Origin: DATNBU01 sp964476185
GTDB lineage: Bacteria; Desulfobacterota; Binatia; UBA1149; CAITLU01
Assembly: GCA_964476185.1 (NCBI GenBank)
Contig: CAYYZO010000148.1
Coordinates: forward strand, 1 to 5,005
Reading direction: 5' to 3'
DNA: 5,005 bases
Below the pieces are notes generated by a model. The model was not told the origin of the DNA. It saw only the letters and a list, made by a program, of their open reading frames with translations, and did not search any database. The translations under genes were made by a program, and so were the position numbers. Shown piece by piece: positions 1 to 4,642 of the stretch; positions within the stretch are counted from its first letter, which is position 1; the number at the start of each line of letters is the position of its first letter.

Positions 1-75
1 CCCCGGCGCCGCGATCCCCGCCACGCAATCGCTCGGAACCCCGTCGGCCCCGTGCCGCTCGAGCGAACCGAACAT
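1..75 (-). CDS. Possible N-terminal end of a minus-strand protein, cut by the window edge
   Basis: Reading the minus strand from an ATG at 75 gives 25 open codons to the window edge. The peptide starts MFGSLERHGADG and continues VPSDCVAGIAAPG. The third codon positions are mostly G or C and the residue mix is balanced, unlike the Arg/Pro-rich translations of the plus strand here. The frame is closed upstream by a stop at 162-160. A GTG directly precedes the ATG (78-76) and could be the start instead. An AGGAG lies on the minus strand at 97-93, but it is about 14 nt from the GTG, longer than usual. No family is recognised from so short a piece, and it could be a chance open frame. Confidence 0.33.
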   Translation of the reverse strand, partial: MFGSLERHGADGVPSDCVAGIAAPG

Positions 76-246
76 CACCGCGAACTCGTTCGCTCCTGTA
101 CGGCCCCGTTCGCGGGTGTCCGCACCTTTTTGGACGCCGCGGCCCCACCACCAACGAATTCAGCTACTTGCAGCGCCTCTTCCTGAGGCACGCCGTTCGC
201 TATCCCCCGTGCGTCCGAACCAACCGACTTCAGGGGAACGAACGCC

Positions 247-426
247 ATGATCCGCACCAAGAACCAGAACTCCACCAACGCCGACTCCAGGAAGCTCGTG
301 TTCAGCGGCAAGCGCCTGCAGGGCACCTGGGTGATGGAGACCAAGCTTGCCGTGCCGGTGCGCCGCAGCGCCCTCAACGACGGCGTGGTCGTCGCCGAGA
401 ACCGGCGCGTTCGCACCCTGCACTGA
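247..426 (+). CDS. Small basic hypothetical protein, 59 aa
   Basis: A complete 59-codon gene runs from ATG 247 to TGA 424-426. The start is supported by AGGGGA at 232-237, nine bases before the ATG, and by an in-frame stop at 184-186 that rules out a long extension. The product starts MIRTKNQNST and is rich in Lys and Arg, with no Cys, no hydrophobic membrane stretch and no signal peptide. The first 15 residues are polar (Asn, Ser, Thr), so they may be a disordered tail. The rest (LVFSGKRLQGTWVMETKLAV, then a basic C-terminus ending RRVRTLH) has alternating hydrophobic residues that suggest a small beta-rich fold. It is probably cytoplasmic, and a nucleic-acid-binding role is possible from charge alone. 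I recognise no family. It is probably a single-gene unit, since the next gene is convergent. Confidence 0.6.
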   Translation: MIRTKNQNSTNADSRKLVFSGKRLQGTWVMETKLAVPVRRSALNDGVVVAENRRVRTLH

Positions 427-470
427 CCGGTCCTGCGGGAAAGCCGCCGGGCGGCGGAAGGGACGCCGTC

Positions 471-501
471 GCCGGCGGCCGCCGATCCGGCTCCCGCCGG
501 C
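471..501. terminator. GC-rich stem-loop between convergent genes
   Basis: GCCGGCGG at 471-478 pairs perfectly with CCGCCGGC at 494-501 around a 15-nt loop. It lies in the 179-bp gap between the stops of the small plus-strand gene (426) and the minus-strand membrane protein gene (606), where a shared bidirectional terminator would be expected. No T-tract follows on either strand, and the whole gap is rich in GCC/GGC runs that pair easily by chance. Termination is therefore only a positional inference. Confidence 0.3.
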
Positions 502-605
502 AGCCGCCGACCGCAAGCGCGACGCGCCGGTCGGCCCGGGAGCAGAGCCCCAGCCAGCGGCTCAGTTCCCGAACTTCCCCGGCGACAGCCCCGCCCCCAC
601 GCTCT

Positions 606-1142
606 TCAGCGAAACCAGAGGTACTGCCGGCTCGTCCACAGGCCGGCGGCCGGCAGCACGAGACCGAGCACGAGGAACCGCATCGCGAGCGTCGGCTGTC
701 CGGTCGCCGTCGCCCCGGCGTCGAGCAGCGCGGCGACCAGCGCGACGGCGCCCACCGCCGCGAACCAGGGCATCCGCACGAACCGCGACCAGACGAGGTA
801 GCCCGCGCCGACGGTCGCGAGCAGAGCGGGAACGAGCCACTGCTCGAGGCCCCGGGCCGCGAGCACCGCGCCTGACGCGGCGAACGCGGCGCCGAGGCTC
901 CACCACAGCCGCCCCGCCCCGTCCCAGACCGGCTCGAGCGCCGGCCCGGCCATCTTCCCGATGCGCCTCTCGTGCGTCAGCGACGTCAGCACCGCGGCCG
1001 CCACGAACACGACCGTCCCGGCAGCCGAAGCGCCCGGCGCCGCGCGCCGGAGGTCGAGCACGAGCGCGACCAGGCTCCAGGTGGCCAGGTGGTAGCCGCT
1101 GCCGCGAAGCCAGGGGTCTCGACGGAAGTTCTCGGGATCCAA
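606..1142 (-). CDS. Multi-pass integral membrane protein, 178 aa, function unknown
   Basis: The gene reads from TTG 1142 to TGA 608-606. Hydrophobic stretches fall at about residues 17-30 (short, ends with LRR), 37-55, 77-96, 100-118, 123-141 and 152-170, so five or six transmembrane helices are likely. A basic loop around 57-63 (THERRIGK) is a candidate cytoplasmic segment, and the protein ends SRQYLWFR. The TTG is the only usable start near the N-terminus: the frame is closed at 1178-1176, and the first internal ATG (residue 64) would remove the first two helices. No Shine-Dalgarno precedes the TTG, so it may depend on translation of the upstream gene, whose stop is 13 nt away. No family is recognised and no catalytic motif is visible; transport or membrane-stress roles are only guesses. 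That it is a real gene is supported by clean hydrophobic periodicity and codon bias. Confidence 0.75.
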   Translation of the reverse strand: MDPENFRRDPWLRGSGYHLATWSLVALVLDLRRAAPGASAAGTVVFVAAAVLTSLTHERRIGKMAGPALEPVWDGAGRLWWSLGAAFAASGAVLAARGLEQWLVPALLATVGAGYLVWSRFVRMPWFAAVGAVALVAALLDAGATATGQPTLAMRFLVLGLVLPAAGLWTSRQYLWFR

Positions 1143-1155
1143 GGAGAAAACGGGA

Positions 1156-1410
1156 TCAGGCCGCCGCGAACCCGGTCACGCGCGTGCGCCGCTTGCCGTC
1201 GTGGACGACTTCTTCGACCAGGTTCCGCCCGCCGCAGCGCGGGCACGGGAAGAATGCCGCCGCCCCGTCGCGCGTGGCGACCTCGAACATGTTCCCGAGC
1301 AGGAGCCCTTCGTCGGTCTCCTCGAACGGGAGCAGCGCGCCGCAGGCCTCGGACCGGCAGCGCAGGACGTGGACCTTCACTTCTTTCTTCTTCGCGGGCG
1401 CGTCACTCAC
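1156..1410 (-). CDS. Small zinc-ribbon-like protein, 84 aa
   Basis: The gene runs from GTG 1410 to TGA 1158-1156. The N-terminus is short and basic (SDAPAKKKEVKVHVLRC). It is followed by two cysteine pairs, C18-x4-C23 and C56-x2-C59, the second in the context FFPCPRCGGRN. The arrangement is typical of a single zinc ribbon binding one metal ion with four thiolates. The 32 residues between the pairs (acidic, EETDEGLLLGNMF) form the expected beta-hairpin region. The open frame extends upstream to 1575, but that extension is Arg/Gly-rich, lacks protein-like character and overlaps the predicted promoter of the divergent gene, so the GTG was preferred. Its Shine-Dalgarno is weak (GGGG only a few bases before the start). 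It is first in a two-gene unit with the membrane protein. Zinc ribbons of this size bind nucleic acid or protein partners; which applies here is not visible. Confidence 0.72.
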   Translation of the reverse strand: MSDAPAKKKEVKVHVLRCRSEACGALLPFEETDEGLLLGNMFEVATRDGAAAFFPCPRCGGRNLVEEVVHDGKRRTRVTGFAAA

Positions 1411-1563
1411 GCGCCCCGAGTAGCCGAGCGACCGGCGGCAGGCAACCGCGGCGATCTCACGGCCGGGCGTCGCAGCGACCCGCCGCCCACGACCCCACGC
1501 GAAAGCCCCTCGCGCCGGTCGGCGCGCCCCCTCGTCCGCGCCTCGCCCGCCCCAGCTTTCGCC

Positions 1564-1594
1564 TTGACGAAGCACCGCGCCAACGGTCTACACT
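1564..1594 (+). promoter_or_regulatory. Predicted sigma70-type promoter of the cysteine-rich protein gene
   Basis: TTGACG at 1564-1569 matches five of six bases of the -35 consensus. TACACT at 1589-1594 matches four of six of the -10, with a 19-nt spacer. Shifting the -10 to TCTACA at 1587-1592 gives the ideal 17-nt spacer but a poorer match. Either choice predicts a start near 1600 and a leader of about 90 nt before the ATG at 1693. An AT-containing motif pair like this stands out in such GC-rich surroundings. Confidence 0.55.
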
Positions 1595-1624
1595 GCGTCG
1601 CGGATCACAGATTCCGCAGCACGA

Positions 1625-1655
1625 GGGGAAGCCCTGCCCATCCGGCAGGTTCCCC
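1625..1655 (+). promoter_or_regulatory. Leader stem-loop upstream of the cysteine-rich protein gene
   Basis: GGGGAA (1625-1630) pairs with TTCCCC (1650-1655), and CCTGCC (1633-1638) pairs with GGCAGG (1644-1649). That makes 12 perfect base pairs interrupted by a 2-nt bulge (GC, 1631-1632) and capped by the 5-nt loop CATCC. It sits in the predicted 5' leader and ends 37 nt before the start codon. No T-tract follows, so it does not look like a terminator or a classical attenuator. Possible roles are mRNA stabilisation, a protein-binding site on RNA, or a DNA operator dyad just downstream of the promoter. It matches no riboswitch class I know. Confidence 0.5.
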
Positions 1656-1692
1656 GCGATCGACCACCAGATTTCCAGCCGAGGGGGCCGCC

Positions 1693-4311
1693 ATGACCCG
1701 TTGTTCCAAGACCGTATCGTCCGTCCTTGCCGCTGCCGTCGCAGCGTTCGCGCTCGGGGCCTCGCCGGCCCAGGCGCTGGACAGTGCGCAGCAGGGCTGC
1801 GTGAACGCACTCAACAAGACCGGAGCCAAGGTCGCCGCCACGCAGGGCAAGGCGATCTCGAGCTGCATCAAGGCCGCCGCCAAGGACAAGCTCGTCGAGC
1901 CGACCGTGGACGCGTGCTTCACCGCCGACACGAAGGGCAAGATCGCCGGCGCCGAGCAGAAGACGACCGACGCGCAGGCCTCGAAGTGCTCGGCCCCGTT
2001 CCCGACCTTCGCCTACGAGACCCCGGCCACGATCAACGGCGCGGCGACGGACGGCGAAATCGCGATGGCCGGCGACATCTTCGGCAGCCCCGTCGACACC
2101 GCGATGCAGACCGGCGACACCGGCTCCTGCCAGGCGGCCGTGAACAAGGCCTACGAGAAGCTGGCCGCCACGCGAATGAAGTCGTTCCTGTCGTGCAAGA
2201 AGTCCGGCCTGAAGGACCTCTCGATCGACAGCGCCGCCCAGCTCGAGCCGTGCATCACCGACGACCCGAAGGGCAAGGTGACCAAGGCCGCGGACAAGCT
2301 CGGCGCCACCGTCACGAAGAAGTGCGCGGGCGTCACGCTCGCGTCGGCGTTCCCCGGCTGCAGCAGCGAGGCCGGCAGCGATTCCGCGCTGGCGAACTGC
2401 GTCGCGCGCAAGGCCGAGTGCAACGTCTGCCTGTCGCTCAACGACATGGACGGCCTCGAGAACGAGTGCGACGAGGTCGACGACGGCGTCGTCAACGGAA
2501 CCTGCCGCCAGTGCGGCAACGGCTTCGTCGAATCCCCTGAGGAATGCGACGACGGCAACCTGACGAGCCTCGACGGCTGCGACGAGAACTGCCTGATCGA
2601 GTGCGGCAACGGCGTCCTCGATCCGGGCGAGCTCTGCGACGACGGCAACCGCGTCAGCTACGACGGCTGCTCCGCCACCTGCCAGGACGGCCCGGGCTCG
2701 GGCGAATCGCACGAGCAGTGCCCGAACCGCGGCGAGCTGGTGCTCTACTCGAAGCTCAGCAACATCCCGTGCACGGACAACAACGACTGCACCGCGCCGC
2801 GCACCTGCGACACCTCGATCAGCCGCTGCACGACGGCGACCGAGCTCGACACCGGCTGGAACGGCGCCGGCCACGACTCCGACATCAACGACCAGGTCCG
2901 CGCCGCGGCGCGCCTGGCCTGCGACGGCCCGCCGTCGCCGGACTGCGGCCAGTGCGACGTGCTCGGCCTCGACCCGACGCCCGGCAACTGCCGCTGCGCG
3001 AACAACGTCGCGACCAAGTGCGACGAGCCGTTCCAGAACGACGCCGACGACTGCGGCGGCGCCGCCTGCAACTGCTTCTTCGGCGCGCCGTTCCCGTTGT
3101 CGGCCCAGGGCACGCCGGTGTGCGTGTCGAACAAGTTCTCCGAGGACATCACCGGCACGGCCAACCCGGACCTCGGCAGCGGCCAGATCAGCGCGAACCT
3201 GCGCTCGCAGGTGTTCCTCGGCCACACGCGCGACCTGCCGTGCCCGGTCTGCGGCGGAAAGTGCAGCAACGACAACTCGGGCTGCATCTTCGACAGCGAC
3301 TGCGACGGCGGCGCGACCTGCGTCCAGGACACGCCGGGTGACGGCATCCGCGACGGACAGTGCATCTACGACGAGAACAACCACACGGCCCAGAATCCGC
3401 CGACGCCGTGCGACATCGACGGCCAGAACGCGAGCTTCCCGGCGATCATCGGCAACACGGTCCCGGGTTCCGGCGGCGCCGGCTACTCGATCGACTGCCA
3501 GCCGGAAGTCGGCAAGAACGTCTCGGGCGCAGGCCTGATCATCAAGCTGCAGCAGAGCACCGGCACCTCGACCCTCGGCTTCGGCGTGGACTGCGACGGC
3601 GCCGGCGCCGGCACGGCGCTTTGCCCGTGCCTGGTCTGCTCGGGCGACCAGACGTTCCCGTGCAACTCGAACGCCGAGTGCGCGCCGCTCGGCGGCAACT
3701 GCGCGCTGGCGACGCACGGCGGCGGCGTGCCGTGCAACCAGAACACGGACTGCGCTGCCGTGGACATCGGGCCGTGCAACAACCTGGGCAAGTGCACCAA
3801 GCGCACGACGCAAGGTTGCGGCACCAACGCCGACTGCCAGAACTTCAACGCGGGCAACTGCGACCTGCAGACCTGCACGTCGCGCGGGTCGGGCGTCACG
3901 CCGGAGCCGAACTACTGCTCCGACGACATCTGCACCGACATGGGCGGCGGCGAGGGCGAGTGCGCGAGCGGCCCGAGCTTCATGTTCTGCGACGCCCTCG
4001 TGAAGGCCGACGGAGCCGGCGCCAGCGCGTGCACCCAGAACGCGGACTGCGCGGGCGGCTACGGCAACTGCACGATCACCGACCCGGCCGACTGCTTCCT
4101 CGACCCGATCGTCGCGACCGGCTCGCCGGATCCCGACTTCCCGGTCGCGGCCGCGACGTTCTGCGTGCCGCCGACCTCGAACTCGGGCATCAACAGCTCG
4201 GCCGGCCTGCCGGGCCCGGGCCGCGTCGTGAACCAGGGCGAGGCGACCACGTACTGCACGAGCAACCCGGCGGTCCAGTACACGCCGGGCGGCATCCCGG
4301 CCTGCCCGTAA
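1693..4311 (+). CDS. Secreted cysteine-rich modular protein with DUF4215-like repeats, 872 aa
   Basis: The start is ATG 1693, preceded by GAGGGGG at 1681-1687. It begins a clear signal peptide: basic MTRCSK, a hydrophobic Ala/Val core, and cleavage predicted after AQA at residue 28. The frame stays open further upstream, but that part is Arg/Pro-rich and overlaps the promoter. Domains: residues 36-99 and 146-211 are duplicated helical four-Cys modules; 274-300 and 304-330 are two Myxococcus cysteine-rich repeats (CGNG, CDDGN, DGC, C). Residues 345-871 are a long Cys-rich region of unknown fold, containing a segment starting GWNGAGHDSDINDQV (388-402), five CxxC pairs across the protein, and repeated short CxxNxxC units. 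I count 73 Cys, 72 after signal removal, an even number that fits full disulfide pairing. No C-terminal helix or MYXO-CTERM-like anchor exists; it ends GGIPACP. It is probably exported and disulfide-stabilised. Adhesive, matrix or binding roles are inference; no enzyme motif is visible. Confidence 0.92.
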   Translation: MTRCSKTVSSVLAAAVAAFALGASPAQALDSAQQGCVNALNKTGAKVAATQGKAISSCIKAAAKDKLVEPTVDACFTADTKGKIAGAEQKTTDAQASKCSAPFPTFAYETPATINGAATDGEIAMAGDIFGSPVDTAMQTGDTGSCQAAVNKAYEKLAATRMKSFLSCKKSGLKDLSIDSAAQLEPCITDDPKGKVTKAADKLGATVTKKCAGVTLASAFPGCSSEAGSDSALANCVARKAECNVCLSLNDMDGLENECDEVDDGVVNGTCRQCGNGFVESPEECDDGNLTSLDGCDENCLIECGNGVLDPGELCDDGNRVSYDGCSATCQDGPGSGESHEQCPNRGELVLYSKLSNIPCTDNNDCTAPRTCDTSISRCTTATELDTGWNGAGHDSDINDQVRAAARLACDGPPSPDCGQCDVLGLDPTPGNCRCANNVATKCDEPFQNDADDCGGAACNCFFGAPFPLSAQGTPVCVSNKFSEDITGTANPDLGSGQISANLRSQVFLGHTRDLPCPVCGGKCSNDNSGCIFDSDCDGGATCVQDTPGDGIRDGQCIYDENNHTAQNPPTPCDIDGQNASFPAIIGNTVPGSGGAGYSIDCQPEVGKNVSGAGLIIKLQQSTGTSTLGFGVDCDGAGAGTALCPCLVCSGDQTFPCNSNAECAPLGGNCALATHGGGVPCNQNTDCAAVDIGPCNNLGKCTKRTTQGCGTNADCQNFNAGNCDLQTCTSRGSGVTPEPNYCSDDICTDMGGGEGECASGPSFMFCDALVKADGAGASACTQNADCAGGYGNCTITDPADCFLDPIVATGSPDPDFPVAAATFCVPPTSNSGINSSAGLPGPGRVVNQGEATTYCTSNPAVQYTPGGIPACP
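1798..2325 (+). repeat. Duplicated four-cysteine helical module in the secreted protein
   Basis: Copy 1 (nt 1798-1989, residues 36-99) has the spacing C-x21-C-x16-C-x23-C. Copy 2 (nt 2128-2325, residues 146-211) has C-x21-C-x18-C-x23-C. Aligned by their cysteines, about 9 of 21 residues in the first interval and 8 of 23 in the last are identical. Shared pieces include AAT, NK, and KGK soon after the third Cys. Both copies are Ala/Lys-rich and look helical. A 46-residue linker without Cys separates them. This is divergent protein-level duplication, not a recent DNA repeat. Confidence 0.75.
2512..2682 (+). repeat. Two tandem Myxococcus cysteine-rich (DUF4215-like) repeats
   Basis: Residues 274-300 and 304-330 each span 27 residues from first to last Cys. 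They share CGNG at the start, CDDGN in the middle and DGC followed by a final Cys; I count 15 of 27 positions identical. A three-residue linker (LIE) joins them. This is the pattern of the repeat family common in secreted proteins of Myxococcota, where each unit is a small disulfide-stabilised fold. Only two units are present, and no degenerate third follows. Confidence 0.88.
3661..3876 (+). repeat. Run of short CxxNxxC-type cysteine motifs
   Basis: Residues 657-728 contain three successive units beginning with Cys, an Asn-containing gap and a second Cys: C657/C663/C670, C681/C687/C695/C701 and C709/C715/C723/C728. The first two Cys of each unit are always six apart (CNSNAEC, CNQNTDC, CGTNADC). 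Related units occur elsewhere in the protein at C360/C366/C372/C379, C531/C537/C543 and C780/C786/C793. Conservation is confined to the Cys spacing and the Asn/Asp context, so this is a short structural motif and not a DNA repeat. Confidence 0.6.
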
Positions 4312-4325
4312 GCGGCCGCGTCGCC

Positions 4326-4376
4326 CGGCGCATCCCGCTCGACTCGCGCATAGCGCGTTTGTCGAAGGATGCGCCG
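4326..4376 (+). repeat. Three-tier nested stem-loop after the cysteine-rich gene
   Basis: The outer tier pairs 4326-4335 (CGGCGCATCC) with 4367-4376. The middle tier pairs TCGAC (4339-4343) with GTCGA (4361-4365). The inner tier pairs CGCGC (4345-4349) with GCGCG (4353-4357) around the loop ATA. In total 20 base pairs form one extended hairpin with small asymmetric bulges. It starts 15 nt after the stop codon. It may slow 3'-exonuclease decay of the mRNA or be the relic of a dispersed palindromic repeat. Confidence 0.6.
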
Positions 4377-4378
4377 TC

Positions 4379-4407
4379 CGGCTTCCCCGGCTCGCGCGAG
4401 GAAGCCG
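4379..4407 (+). repeat. 8-bp stem-loop between the two larger hairpins
   Basis: CGGCTTCC at 4379-4386 pairs with GGAAGCCG at 4400-4407 around a 13-nt GC-rich loop. The loop region contains the alternative palindrome CTCGCGCGAG (4391-4400). It is the second of three hairpins in succession. No T-tract follows. Confidence 0.45.
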
Positions 4408-4422
4408 CCGGCCTGAACCATC

Positions 4423-4473
4423 CCGACGCCCCGGCGGGCCTGCTCCAGCAGGCCCGCCGGGGCGTCGGCGTTT
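4423..4473 (+). terminator. Strong intrinsic terminator-like hairpin with 22-bp arms
   Basis: Bases 4423-4444 are exactly complementary to 4447-4468, leaving CC at the centre (in practice a TCCA tetraloop over 21 pairs). The stem is extremely GC-rich and is followed by CGTTT at 4469-4473, a short T-run. Position and strength suit termination of the cysteine-rich gene transcript, 112 nt after its stop. The T-tract is shorter than in textbook terminators, so a role as a bidirectional barrier or a mobile palindromic element remains possible. Confidence 0.68.
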
Positions 4474-4642
4474 CGGGGCGCGGAGCCGGACGAGCGCGTT
4501 CTTCCCAGAAGCTTGCCGGACCGCGGCCAGCGGCAGCCTCGGCCAACAACATCACTTCCCCGTCATCTTCGTAGTCACGGGGCTCGTCAGGGGTGGCTTC
4601 TCGGCCCATCGCCGAGTAACGTTCGCCCCGGAGGTTCGGTCC

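Larger units (their letters stand above)
4312..4642. other. Gene-free interval between the cysteine-rich gene and the HicB-like gene
   Basis: This 331-bp stretch holds three consecutive stem-loops in its first half (4326-4376, 4379-4407, 4423-4468). The second half (4470-4642) contains a small hairpin, CTCGGC (4600-4605) pairing with GCCGAG (4611-4616), about 25 nt before the next start codon. I see no convincing promoter hexamers for the downstream gene and no plus-strand reading frame with protein-like composition. The section around 4490-4610 has noticeably more A/T at would-be third codon positions than the neighbouring genes. Confidence 0.6.

Noticed and set aside
562..906. 114-codon minus-strand frame, Arg-rich, overlapping the membrane protein gene
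   Set aside because: It is out of frame with a hydrophobic, well-patterned membrane protein and has typical shadow composition, despite a more ordinary-looking C-terminal tail.
168..1423. Long plus-strand frames (168-875 and 347-1423) across the left third
   Set aside because: Both are dominated by Arg, Pro, Ala and Gln and lie opposite the minus-strand pair, whose products show zinc-ribbon and membrane-helix features.
1627..1655. Leader hairpin as an intrinsic terminator or attenuator
   Set aside because: The bases after the stem (GCGATCG) contain no T-run, and no leader peptide or competing antiterminator pairing is evident.
1201..1692. Upstream extension of the cysteine-rich reading frame
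   Set aside because: The extension lies opposite the zinc-ribbon gene, crosses the predicted promoter and leader, and would bury the signal peptide. ATG 1693 has its own Shine-Dalgarno and begins the signal peptide.
3235..3363. DTPGDGIRDGQC (546-557) as a thrombospondin type 3 calcium-binding repeat
   Set aside because: Only one partial match exists. It has Pro-Gly in place of the usual DxD spacing and no adjacent repeats, so the calcium-binding call is not supported.
2419..3639. CxxC motifs as multiheme cytochrome c sites
   Set aside because: None of the five CxxC pairs is followed by His, which covalent heme c attachment requires.
1588..3813. 741-codon open frame on the minus strand opposite the cysteine-rich gene
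   Set aside because: It is composed almost entirely of Ala, Val, Arg, Leu and Asp, as expected from the complement of GC-biased codons. The plus-strand protein has a signal peptide, repeats and patterned cysteines, so this is an antisense shadow.
3661..3876. Periodic motifs as a CRISPR-like or tandem DNA repeat array
   Set aside because: The similarity is in encoded cysteine spacing only. The nucleotide sequence between units is not conserved and spacing varies.
3360..4574. 404-codon plus-strand frame overlapping the end of the cysteine-rich gene
   Set aside because: It is Arg/Gly/Pro-rich with no domain-like pattern, overlaps the real gene out of frame and runs through the palindromes after it.
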